Shown here: positions 1-11,300 of the stretch, piece by piece
Layout: the number at the start of each line of letters is the position of its first letter
Numbering within the stretch: position 1 is the stretch's first letter
Position numbers and translations under genes: made by a program
From: Mesocentrotus franciscanus
Taxonomy: Eukaryota; Echinodermata; Echinoidea; Camarodonta; Strongylocentrotidae
Direction: 5' to 3'
NCBI GenBank assembly: GCA_037976565.1
Contig: CP137675.1
Location: 30,641,820 to 30,705,819 of the forward strand
Length of the DNA: 64,000 nucleotides
The notes under the pieces: generated by a model
Database searches by the model: none
What the model was told of the DNA's origin: nothing
The model's input: only the letters and a program-made list of their open reading frames with translations

Positions 1-2965
1 AATATGATGATCATGACTGGGTGGTGTAGAGAGAGTGTGATTTATCTCACATTTCCTGGAGTTCATGTAAATACTAATTACTATAGAATCCTTTCATGCC
101 CATCAATATTTTCCTGGAGACATTGTTGTATGGTACTGTAATTGAACTAAATCTGTATTGTACATTGAATATTTAGTTCTCAATTCATGAATGAATATGA
201 ATATGTTGAATTGAATGGTTTGAGAGTTGAGATATTACTTTAACCTGAAACAAGCTACACATAAATGGAGGGATCAAAGTTTTGATTGGTATTATCATTT
301 GCAAACAGCGCTCCACTTTCACTACACCAAGGAACTGAAAAGTCCCTGGTTATTAAAAGCCAATGGGAAATTTCAATTTAGAGGTCATCACATGCTGATC
401 ATTGACCAACCTTTTTTCTCTCTTACCAGGATGACCCTGCTTTTACTTTGCATCTACACTGGTATAGCTTTTTAATGAATGAGATGAAACGAATTCCTGG
501 AACTATGCCAAAAGCTGTTATCACTGTCATTTTCAGTACATGTACACTGCAGAATGACTGAGGAGCATTTTGTATGACCTCTCTGATATGTCATACATAG
601 ACATGAACTGATGTAATTGGTAGCTGCATTGTACCAATATCCCACTGTGTATAGTCAAATAGATTAACGAGTTTATGATTAGAGGCAATGAGCTTGAAAT
701 TACAAGGTCATATGCTATAATAATGTGTCTTGTAGATTGATCTTTAAAAGTTGATTGGCTACTTAATCTTTGGAGGTGAAAGCTAATCTTGAGCTCTGGT
801 ATGGGAATCGTATTTTGAGAGAAAATTGCTATGATTTATTCTGGATTGTTTATCCTGCAGTAGATTGGTTGTTTGAACTTTGAAACAGTGAAATAAAACC
901 AAATGCACAAACACTTACTGGGCATCATCTTTGATAAAAACCACAACTCCAATTTGCACATAGTGACCTGTGTTAAGCACAAGGTGTCTGGCCTACATGT
1001 ACTTTATACCCGGATTTCCTTATATTTATATATGCTCATTACTCAGCTACATGTACTACACATTTTCTACCAAAATTGTTTGCCACATGTCATTTATTTG
1101 TAATCTTGAACATTCAGTGTAAGTTTCGTTGGATTGTGTGAGAATATATTTTCTATATTTCCGAGAACTCAAGTTTATCTTTAAAATCGTTAAATATGAA
1201 ATGTCAATTCTTTACAGAAGATTTATCAAAATTGGAAATAAATGGTAACTTGAGAAAGATTTTCAGAATTGAATTGAAATGAATGAATTTTTCACTTGAA
1301 AAGGATTACCGGTATTATGACAAATCTTTCATACTTAAAAAAAAAGGTTTTGGGCAGTTGGAAAAAGCATTATATATGTGTGTATGTTGGCCTACAGCCT
1401 AGAGGACATCTTTTCAAAATTACATAATTACCTGTAGACAGCATGTAACAAAATCTGTGGATATATTTATTAAGCCATTGCACACTAATTACAGTCAAAC
1501 TGGTGATTCAAATACATATATTTTTTCTTCATTTGAACATTATTTGATTGCCATTTAACTTTGAGGAGAATCTATTTTTGTTCCCATTAAAATATTACCC
1601 ATTTATGCTTCACAATTTATGCTATTAATCAAACATTCAACATGAGTGTTTTTCATAATAGAAAATCTAAGCATACATGTATATAGCCCTGATGATTTTT
1701 TTTGGCTGATTGGTTTCTACAGATAGTTGTACTTTTGCCATTTTCAATCTGTTAGAATTTTAAAGGTCCTCATAATCTTTAATACAATTTTCTGAGAAAA
1801 CAAGATAATTGTATACCAATGCCCTTTAAAGCAAAAACTCTTGCAAATATCACACATGAGAACCTACATAGACTGTGTAAATATTTGTAGGTCTGCCTAC
1901 ATGTACACTGTCTGTAGGTCAGTAGATCTGGTACATTCACTGTGTTTCAACAATTCAGTTATCACGGTAAGATATTCAAGTTTATCAACCTGCCAAGCAT
2001 AAAAGGGCAAAGGCCATGGTGTTGATTGTTGATACCATGAAGGGCATTCAAATACGGATTAAGCACAAGCTCTCAACTCTACAAAAGAACTCATGTTCGA
2101 CTATCCTACAACTAGGAGTACAAGACAATAATGGCTGCTTGTAGGGCACTTGTGTCTGTCAAACAATAATACCCTTACTTAGCCCCCATCCAGTAGTGTG
2201 GTAACAGATAAACTAATGCCTGATTAAATGCAACATGGATCGATGAGTGAAAGAAATTGAGATTTATATAGTTAATGAAAATAATAACTAGACTTGTGAA
2301 ATGGGCTCCTAAAGTCCTATAAATAATAGGGTTCTGAGAATCTGACTATCCCATCGAAATGATCGAATAGTAAAATGAAATATTCTGATTATCTAAAAAC
2401 ATGAAATGCCAATCATGTTGGTGTACACTGTACACATATTCTCAAATGAAAGTGAAACACCGCAACCGAAAATCAACAATAGCCAGTATTCAGTAACGTT
2501 AAATATCTCTGCAATATTTTTGCCCATACAGTTCCCCCTCCCACCAATACAGTACTGTTTTTATTTTAGTATTTTTACGCTCTTTCAAACCATGGATCTC
2601 TTTGGGACAACGTACCACTGCACTCTATGTGTACTGTACGAATACTCGGCGCGTACGCTTGACCTCACTCAGCCAAAGCGTCGGTTCAATCGTTCGCGTG
2701 GGGCCGCATCATCTCCATTAACGGCATCCTGCTGTTTATTCAAAATTCACACCGAATGTTAAAATTGACAAGTGTCAAAACATCTTGATTTAGACATGAA
2801 ATGTCGTAATTTCTACAAGAACTACTGATAAAATTCCGTTCCTCAAAATTTATGTATCAAAATGGAAAAGTGAAATCAATTAGAGAACTTCATTAAATGA
2901 AAAACCATACATTCTGCCACACGATTCATGACATTTATTTAGCGGATAAATAAATTAAAACTAAC
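1..2965 (-). other. Lamin intron 1 (5' part of intron, continues off window)
   Basis: AT-rich intron sequence. I see no further lamin exon on the minus strand and no recognisable repeat family. The open frames at 227-475 and 2406-2762 on the plus strand resemble nothing I know. A local GC- and CpG-rich patch at about 2630-2720 is the only compositional anomaly. Confidence 0.6.
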
Positions 2966-3372
2966 CTTGGTCTCAAATTGTCCAGCTCCGTCTTGTATTT
3001 CCCACATTCAATCTGCAATTTCGCCTTTTCTCCAGCTGTTTCATCGAGCAATTTCCGGGCATCAGCTAATTCCTTTTCATATAAAACTTTAATGCCATCA
3101 ATTTCTCGGGTTTGTGTTTCTTCAAAAGAAGTAATTTGGACAAGAAGTCGTCCATTTTCTAATTCAAGGTGACGAACTCGATCAATGTAAGTTGCCAGGC
3201 GATCGTTGAGGCCGATTAACTCTTCTTTCTCTTCATGCCTGGAAATTTTCGCCGGACTGAGTAAAGATTTTGCCGTCGATGATGAACTAGCCTTTGGAGT
3301 TGAAGTTGTCTTAAACTCCGTCCGAGTAGATCGCTTTTCGTATCTCTGCTGACTCTTCGTTTGGGACGCCAT
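2966..3372 (-). CDS. Nuclear lamin, first coding exon (partial gene)
   Basis: This exon encodes the head and the start of the rod of a nuclear lamin, the intermediate filament of the nuclear lamina. The ATG at 3372-3370 begins [11 protein letters not shown], and 135 codons plus two bases are read to the donor GTTAGT after 2966. The Ser/Thr/Lys-rich head carries LSPAKISR, matching the mitotic CDK site (LSPTRxxR type) just before the rod. Next comes the coil 1A signature [20 protein letters not shown] (from about residue 47), then [20 protein letters not shown] and [18 protein letters not shown], all diagnostic of lamins rather than cytoplasmic keratins. Downstream exons, including the CaaX box and tail fold, lie left of position 1, so intron 1 is at least 2965 bp. 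An open frame continues upstream of the ATG to 3540, but it has no lamin features. B-type is likely by analogy with invertebrates, but the CaaX box is not visible. Confidence 0.93.
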
Positions 3373-3865
3373 GATTTTAAAAAAAGTTGAGTTCACGAAA
3401 ATAAACGCGTCGGACTGGACCCAGTTGGCCCACGTATAACACGCTTGCTGTCTTGCAGAGAAGATCCGGATCCCCGGCACGCGAAAAGCCCGGAAGTAAT
3501 ATCTAACGGTAAACTCAACTTTCGTGATATCACGTGACACGAGCTAACAAATCGAGGCCCAGAAGTTGGTGTTACAGCGGGAAATTTGTTTTGAACGTGG
3601 GCGTGCAACAAAACCAACAAAATGAACTTACAAAATTATGAATATTCCAAATACAGTGGCGAATCATATAGGGGGGTACTGGGCACGGCCACGGTGCGAT
3701 GGGCACAAAATCAAGTTTGAATCCCCCCACAATATCAAATCTCTTCTCCACAAAAAGTGAGCAATTAACAAAAAATTGTTCCCTTGTATAGATCCTATTA
3801 ACCCTCTCTGTATTACACTTTGTACTCATAGCAGATATTCTTTCTTAAATAAACACAGCTGTAAG
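3373..3865 (-). promoter_or_regulatory. Lamin 5' UTR and proximal promoter region
   Basis: This is the sequence immediately upstream of the lamin start codon. It is more GC-rich than its surroundings between about 3380 and 3560, as expected for a housekeeping promoter. No TATA box or start site can be assigned with confidence. The left end of the LINE remnant sets the outer limit. The promoter assignment rests on position only. Confidence 0.4.
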
Positions 3866-3869
3866 GGAA

Positions 3870-4680
3870 CTTTGTGACAATTTTTAAATAAAAAAGTTTA
3901 ATTCTTTAAAATTATATTTAGCAAAAAAAGAAAACATTCCTGGTATAAATGAAAAACCGATAATAGTGAACAATACAGAAATGGAAAAGGTTGAAAAAAC
4001 AAATTTTTAGGCGTTTGTATTGATAGCCGTTTGTCTTGGAAGCCACACATCCATGAAGTAGAAAATAAAACTGCCAAAAATATAGATATGATTTATAGAC
4101 TCCATTATATGTTTCCTAAACATTTTCTTCAACGTTTATATTGCTCTCTAGTTCTCACCTATAGGCCGGCCAGGCCCTATTTACTCAGATTGAGCTCTTG
4201 TTTGGGGCAATGGATATCCATCTAATATAAATAAACTTTTTACTCTACAAAAAGAGATAAGAATTTTCTGGCATGTGACAGCTAGAACTCACACTAAGCC
4301 TTTATTTCAAGAATTGAAACCCTTACAATTTGAAGATATTGTGGCATACCAACAGTACGTTTTCAAGTATAAGTGTGTATCATCTTCCCGACAATTTTGT
4401 GTAATTTGTTTGATTTTAATCACAACTATTCCACAAGATCTGTAAGAAAGATTCATAGTCCCAGACATAGGACTGTCTCTTTTCAACAAAATATCCGTTT
4501 TACTGGTCCCAAACTCTGATTCTATTAGATTATGCCTTTCACTCTCTACATTCACTCGTGCCATAAAGAAACAAATGTTTGTACAATACAATTAATAGCA
4601 CATACTATTACAGTTGTTGCATATATTATCATTATTATTATTATCATCACAATTATCATCATCATCATTACTATGGATAA
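3870..4680 (+). mobile_element. LINE reverse-transcriptase 3' remnant (CR1/L2/Jockey-like)
   Basis: This is a decayed C-terminal part of a non-LTR retrotransposon ORF2. Reading across frames gives FNSLKLYLAKKENIPGI, then FLGVCIDSRLSWKPHIHEVE, then NIDMIYRLHYMFPKHFLQRL, then ALVWGNGYPSNINKLFTLQK, then KPLFQELKPLQFEDIVAYQQ, then YSTRSVRKIHSPRHRTVSF. This follows the order of the conserved region after the RT catalytic core in CR1/L2/Jockey-type LINEs. A missing T near 4007, a break near 4160 and in-frame stops show it is dead. An ATT/ATC-rich run at 4627-4675 is probably its 3' tail. The clade assignment is approximate. Confidence 0.85.
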
Positions 4681-4937
4681 TTCTGTTAGTTATTGCATGG
4701 AAGGGAAGAGTTCAGGTCATTTTTTCAAACTAAGATGTCTTATCAACACAATCATTTCACTTTATAAAACAGTATATACAACTTTTGAACTTTTTAATTT
4801 GTGTATAATTAAGAAAATAATTGTTTAGACTTTAGAGGACAAACCTTTCAAAATAAATTGCTCATACATTAACAATATCAAATATAACATCTTAATTCAA
4901 ACACTTTGTTTCATTTAATTTTGTTAGTGTAAATTAA

Positions 4938-5320
4938 AGGTATAGACCAGTTCTGGTCATGCGATTGCATTGTGAAAGAAATGTTGTGGAATCGATCAGA
5001 AAAGGTTGATCATCTAGCACAGAAGTATTGGTGTGTAGGGCAAGGTTCTGGAATCATCAAAAATTCAAAATGATAAGAAATTTGGCCCAGTCTTGGTAAA
5101 GTTACAAGCACTGTACACAGAAAGATATATATGGGACTACCCTATATCTATCCATTCCGGATAGATATGATAATTTACCAAATACATCAATTAATAGGCG
5201 GTTTCCCGGCAAAATTTGTATCATCACGTATTAGTAAAAACATATTCTTTCACATGATTGGTAATAAGAGCTTCCATTTCATTTTTTGAGAGGGGGCATT
5301 TCCAAAACTGGTCTATACCT
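4938..5320. mobile_element. TTAA-flanked MITE, family B copy 1
   Basis: A 383 bp element flanked by TTAA at 4934-4937 and 5321-5324. Terminal inverted repeats read AGGTATAGACCAGTTCTGG at the left and the complement of CCAAAACTGGTCTATACCT at the right. The left interior closely matches the element at 29255-29638. No coding capacity is seen. A TTAA target is typical of piggyBac-type transposition, so a non-autonomous piggyBac-like element is the best guess. Confidence 0.85.
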
Positions 5321-6111
5321 TTAAGCTAGCTGGGAACAAACAGAACAAAAAATAAATAACAATACAATAAACAAAAGTAAAGAAGCACATTAAGAATATC
5401 TTTTGTTCTTGTAGATCTTTACATTTATTTATGAAAACACATGATTTTTTATAAATTTAGTTCATTGCACATTATATACATGTATTGAGTTAATTTCCTT
5501 TATATTTTATCAAAATTAGTAAATAAAAGAAAGTCTGAATTTAAGAAAATACATATAAAATGAATGGAAAGAAAGAGCAAGATAAGCTAAATGATATTTA
5601 GCTCAAAATAATGTAAACAAGACAAATGATAAATAAATTGTCACTGCTACAGAACATACACTGATATTGATTAAATGCTTAGGCCTACCATAATTTCTCT
5701 TGTATTCTATATATATATATCAATGTATAAAAATGATACCATCATATAAAGATACCTGACTTAATAATAAAGATATAACAACTTTACAGCTTAAATAATA
5801 GAAAATTGAGAAAAAAAAAGATTATTGCACAATGTATCCCTCTTTGGTGGCAAAGGTATAACAAATTAGTGGATAACATGCGGCATTTCAATTTCCTGGA
5901 ATAAGAAAAGTGATGGAAATCTTGAATAACTAGTTACACTTCATACAAATGACTAATTAAACAAAACCCATGCACATACTGGCATACTTTGTCAAAGTAT
6001 GTCATCGCCTTTTGCCTGAACATCAACTTTCTGTTTTCTTGACTTTTGCGAGCACTGCTAGGCACAATTGTTGAAACATTTTCATTGATATGGCGTTAAA
6101 TCATACACTTT

Positions 6112-6248
6112 CCAGGGCCCCATTTCACAAAACTTGTCATCAGTGACAAATGACAGTTTTTTTTTATAAGCTATATAGTGAAATCCTTGCTTCTGATTGG
6201 TTATCAGCAGATTTGTCATTGAAAAAAGGCTTTGTGAAACGGGTCTGG
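6112..6248. mobile_element. Short foldback MITE
   Basis: A 137 bp palindromic element. It opens with CCAGGGCCCCATTTCACAAA and closes with TTTGTGAAACGGGTCTGG, giving imperfect terminal inverted repeats. TGACAAAT motifs inside extend the pairing. There is no ORF of interest. Confidence 0.75.
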
Positions 6249-6324
6249 AGTCATCACCCTTTTAGCTCTCAGCTAATGATGTCACGTTTTGGGGCTATCA
6301 CAATAAGGGGATTGGGTATCTTTG

Positions 6325-6650
6325 TGTCAGATTCTAAACAAAATCCTTTAGCTCATGCTGCAATCATAATTATAAACCTTTAGGTCAAAAAGGAATCCCA
6401 TGACGTTTACAAGCCGATCGCTTGTCTGATTATCAAGATATTTACGATTGGAATTGAAATTTCAACACTACAGTCTATTGGGGAAAATGAGCATGGTAAA
6501 ACCGGTCACTCAAAGATTTTTACTCTTTTGAGGCACTTCATGATCATTTTGAAGCGCAATTTCTTTAGGGCTTCAATATAACACCATGTCACAGACAGTG
6601 ATAACACGTAGGGCCATGCATCTCAGATTTGGCATTGTTAAACAATGCCT
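6325..6650 (+). repeat. Dispersed repeat family C, copy 1
   Basis: About 320 bp that recurs in inverted orientation at 16588-16945. Shared blocks include the strings around TTAGCTCATGCTGCAAT, AAGCCGATCGC, CAATAGACTGTAGTGTT (on the opposite strand) and the CACGTAGGGCCATGCATCTC end. No terminal repeat or coding sequence was identified, so the class is unknown. Confidence 0.8.
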
Positions 6651-7061
6651 TTAAAGCACTGCTTTACTTATGATCTTTTGTGGATAATATACCACCTGAA
6701 CTTCATTAACAATCTATATTTTGGAGAGATAGGGCAAGGTGTAGTGACTGTAGTTTCAGATATCTTTCTAAATTATCAAAACTGCACTGTAAATTATTCC
6801 AATGTGCAGTATTGTAAAAGACTTACCATACATTAAAGTAAATGGGGATTGCTTTTTCTAGTTTCATTGATAAGCTGACAAACCTCAAGAGCTCCATTTA
6901 CAAATTTAGTACCGTTTCAATATACATAAATTAAATTTAGGGTGCTTAGTGAAATGGAGTGGCATGTAAAACCAGGGTTCTTATAAAGGGACACATTTGG
7001 CCAATTGATATACTTCATGCCTTTCCATACCTGGAATTTTCTTTAAAAAAAAAACAAGGGC

Positions 7062-7362
7062 AGACATATAATAATAATAGGTCCTTTTATATAGCGCAGC
7101 TACTATATGAATATACTATTACTCTACTGAGCTTAATACAAAGTATCATATTATTACCCCCAGCTGTAGCTGAGCTGCCATAATGAGGCGCTGAATCTTT
7201 CAAGGAACCTCTTCCTATCGGGTACCCATTTACTTCATCTGGGTGGATAGTGGCAAATGTAGATTAATGTCTTGCCAAACGACATTAGTGCAGCGGTGGG
7301 ACTCGAACCAAGAATCATGTGATCCACAGTCTGGTGACATATCCACTAGACCACGACACACA
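7062..7362 (-). mobile_element. tRNA-derived SINE
   Basis: On the minus strand this starts with a tRNA-like head. Box A TGGTCTAGTGG lies at 7353-7343 and a perfect box B GGTTCGAGTCC at 7309-7299. A roughly 200 bp body follows, then GCGCTATATAAAAGGACC and a short ATT run at 7085-7066. The tail resembles the GCGCTTTATAAGCA tail of the LINE ends in this window, suggesting the SINE borrows that LINE's reverse transcriptase. The head is not a functional tRNA because it is embedded in a longer retroposon. Confidence 0.85.
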
Positions 7363-7754
7363 TATATCAGTGTCCGAATTAGTACTAGACCTGGCGCATA
7401 CCTGCCCGGCTAGCTAGCTAGGTGAAACATACTTCTTAACTGGCTTGAAGGTTTAAAAAAGTGGTTTTACATGCCATTCAACTTCACTAAAGGTACGTTA
7501 AGAGCTGTGTAAATAGATGACACTACTTTATACACTAACACCAGACGTGAAATATCTGTTGATTTGCTATTTCATAACATACAAGGTCTCTGAATCATGT
7601 TTCCACCGGTATGACAAAAACTATGGCAGGAATAGGGCTCTTCCAGTACAAGTTGGTTAATCATCCCATAAATGCCTATTGATGATAAAACACAGAGCTT
7701 TGAAGGGCACTACCTTCTATCATTATATGGGCCTTGAAAGGGCTTTCACTAGTA

Positions 7755-8020
7755 GTAATAATAATAATAATAATAAATACTTATAAAGCCCACTTACCTT
7801 ATAACTTACCCAAGGCGCTATACATAACAAAATACACAAATCTTTCTTCAGAATTTAACAACATAATAGCATTAGTAACTCTGAGTAAATAAAAGCTTTT
7901 AAACATGTTTCTGAAAGGTTTCTAGGCATTGAATGTTTCGAATGTCACTTGGCAGCTTGTTTCAGAGGACTGGTGCAACATACACAAATGCTACTGGGCA
8001 AAAGTACTGGGCACTGTTAA
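7755..8020 (-). mobile_element. LINE 3' remnant (ORF2 C-terminus plus TTA tail)
   Basis: On the minus strand one frame reads NKLPSDIRNIQCLETFQKHV then stop, the standard LINE ORF2 C-terminal motif (W-N-x-LP...IR...S/C-L..F...). The expected Trp just before NKLP is a TGA stop here. A 3' region containing GCGCCTTGGGTAAGTTATAAGG follows and ends in a TTATTA run at 7775-7756. The element is inactive. Confidence 0.85.
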
Positions 8021-8320
8021 CCTCTTGACCAATGAATTCTCTAATTTTTATAAGCTTATTGGACAGAGACCATCAGGTTATTGAATCAATGGGTAAACCT
8101 GTTGACTATTCAATTATCTCATTCACATAAGCTTAATACAGGGCTCATCCGGTTCCAGTAGGCAATGGGTTTACTAATATTTGGAGAGGATCCTGTAAGT
8201 ACCAAGTGTCATCACAGAAGGCTCTCCAAAATGAATTGTACATTTTCCTTCAAGAAGCCCTCTGCATGGTGCCAAGAACTTGTTGTAGCCCCTCATCCTT
8301 CAAGCGGCATCTTGCATGGA

Positions 8321-8397
8321 TCAGCATGGCTCCTTGATAGATGCCATCAGCTTGTTGCCATTGGTAACAGATGTGGTGGCAATGATGAATGTGTAAT
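8321..8397 (-). CDS. VPS33B: VPS33B exon 20 (residues 599-623 and stop)
   Basis: The terminal coding exon encodes NYTFIIATTSVTNGNKLMAS then IKEPC and TGA at 8323-8321. It matches [20 protein letters not shown] in human VPS33B. The acceptor is CCAG in the context CTTTCCAG at 8398 and above. Part of the flanking sequence is duplicated at 8509-8635. Confidence 0.95.
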
Positions 8398-11300
8398 CTG
8401 GAAAGAAGAAACAAAAATTGCATCTTAATCATGAATTAGTTGTTGAGGTGTTTTCAGAGAATTTTTTTTGGGTATATATGATTAGTGATACATATTACAA
8501 ACAATCATCACCAGTGAAGGCCTTCTACAATGAGTTGTACATTTTCCTTGACGAAGCCCTTTGCATAGTGTCAAGAACCTGTCGCAGTTGCTTATCCTTG
8601 AAAGTAATCTGGAAGGAGATGCAGAGATTGCATCATGAAGCCTTAATAGGGACCAGTCGAGGTGCTTTCGAAGCACAACTGACACAACACTGAATATTCG
8701 CTCTGCAAAAAATATTGGCATTTGTTTACAATTCACAATGATTCCAATTTCACAGAAGATCCTATCATTAATCAACAATGATCCGTCTTAATTCCACAAG
8801 AAACTTACTCTTCATTCTTCCTAGGAGCCTCAGGGCATTGATTTCAGCAAACGTGCAGCCGCCTAAAAAGTAAACCATCACGACTCTCTCTGAGGGAGGA
8901 CCAGTCACAGAGCTGCTACCGGTATGGCCTGAAAATATTGAACATGCATTCATGCTTATTCATAGAAGAAAGAAGCAAACTTTCAAAACTTACACAAATT
9001 GACAGTTGGGCAAGAGGCATCAACCCTGTTACAAAAATGTGCCCTGCATCAAAGAAAGTCCATCGACCTACATTACATATAAGAGGAAATCAACAAACAA
9101 AACTTATCGTGCAATTTGTATTGTAATTTGTAGGTTTATTTGCACTTTTTTGTTTTGTTTAATATGTAATTGTTTATCAGTCTATTTTGTTTGTTATAGC
9201 GCTTAGAGACTTCGGTGGTAAGCGCTTTATAAGCAACGTTTTGATCAGCTCTGATTCTCTATGGAATTAAAGGTACATAAGCTTTTTATTTATTCGGAAC
9301 TATTTCCATTAAAATTTTAAAGATTTGTTATATTATCAATAAGTTGGAGATCACCAACACACATGATTGTACTAGCCTTGAGACAGATTTGAATAGAGTG
9401 TTAACCTTTTACTCGAGTGTGGCATATGATTGTCCTAAAAATAGTTTCGAGACGGATTTGGTTTGCAGTTTTGAATACACTACCTTTTACTGATGTTGAT
9501 TTATGAGTGGCATATGATGGTCCTGGTAATAGCTTTGTGACATCATCAAGGCTAGCCCAACTTCCTCTTGCAAGTACCTTTAGTAAACAGAACATAATTT
9601 AGAGTGAGATGGAAGGATGTAACAACTGCAAGTGACTGCACGTTATCAGCATTCACAGGTAACATACAGCAAATACAAGTTGCATAATGAAAATTCTCGG
9701 TACAACAGCAGAATATCCTATTACATAAGTAACCATAACCCTGACCCCAAATCTAATCTTAATCCTAATATCAATCCTAACCCTGACCCTTACTCTAATC
9801 CTAATATTGATCCTAACCCTGACCCTACCTCTGACCATATCTCTAATCCTAATCCTAATAGTAATTCTAACCCCCGACTCTAAACCTGACCCTGATCCTG
9901 TCCCTAACCCTAACCCAAATACTGATGTGGAGTGGGGTATTATGCAGTTGAGCTGATTTCTATTCATTTTTGGACATACCAGTACATTTTGAAATGTAAT
10001 TTACTTGAAATGCATTACACAAGTACAGATTGTTTTTACGAGCTACACATGCTAGTTAAAGGTACTATGTCCCATTTGCAGGCCAAAAAATTGAAAAGGT
10101 TAAATTCCAATGGCATTTGAAAGACAATACTAATTTAGAACTTCCCTAAAAAAAGGGGGGCTTGAAAATGTCTTTAAGTGGGAAAATAACGACTATTAGT
10201 TGTCGAATCGACTTAGGAGCTATAGAGCCAGTAAGTAATAGTCTGATTTTTCAGACCATTGTACCGAATGGTCGTACGTTTTATGCTGCGCAAAGATTCA
10301 ATCAGTTTAATTTTGGCCATTACAAGAAGTGGGTTATTGATGTAGACAAATGCTCATGTACCCTTTACAGCTCATTTTATGTATGTTATTACCAAAGATG
10401 AAAAAGCCAGTCAGTCACTCAATAGTGTCTGACAGTGAAGTCTAGCAAGTAAACAGGTTTCCTTGCATAATTTGAATATTAGGACACTGCTAACGTTTAA
10501 ATTTCACAGATAGGACATACACGACATATTCATAATTCCTGCAAAGTTCTACAGAATTTGATGTTGGCTGCAAAAGGGACATAGTATCTTTAAAGGGAAG
10601 CTGGAATATGGGTAATGCACAAAGCAGTACGATCAATCTCATGGTAAAGCAAATAGACAATTCTATTGTACCCCCAAAAGACAAAATCTGATAAATAGAT
10701 AATAATGTTTGCACTCCATTTGATATTACCAATATAGAGATAGATAAGCAAATAAACTCTAGACTCTGGTGGTAAGGAGACAGAAATATTGGGACAGTTT
10801 GTAGATGTATTTGTAGTGAGAAATGAAAGAAGTTAGCTAAAAGATTAGTCATCTATGAAGAAGTACTGAAGGGAGTGATTGAAGAATGAAACGAGAAGAA
10901 AAATGATCAGGAGGCGAAAGAAGAATCGATTGGGTAACAAGACGCATAGAGATGTACAGTAAAGGAAGATATACGTACATGTAGGTACATGAACAAAAAA
11001 TTGTAAACCAGGTCCAAACCAACAGAAGACAAGGCATATACAAATTGAAGATGAATGACTAAATAAAGAAGCCATTTAAGTGAAAATGAAGGGAAAGTTT
11101 AAAGATTTGTCTAAAGTACTGGAATTCTAGATATAGATTTGTAATGCAAACTTTTCTTTAGAGGAGAAATGTATCAATAGATACTCCATTTAATGTGTGA
11201 AAAACAAAAACACACACAAAAACAGAACTAAACAAAACAAGAAAGACAGATTCCCAGAGGAACAGAGAAGATGACTGTCAGAATTCTCTGGTGTATGGGC

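Noticed and set aside
7284..7362. tRNA-like sequence with boxes A and B
   Set aside because: The promoter boxes are good, but the sequence is the head of a SINE with body and tail, not a tRNA gene.
9632..9967. Asn/Pro-rich and Arg/Ile-rich frames
   Set aside because: Both are translations of a degenerate telomere-like repeat.
10162..10401. 79-codon frame shared with 14853-15134
   Set aside because: It lies wholly inside a MITE, and its third copy is frame-broken. Similarity reflects recent transposition, not selection.
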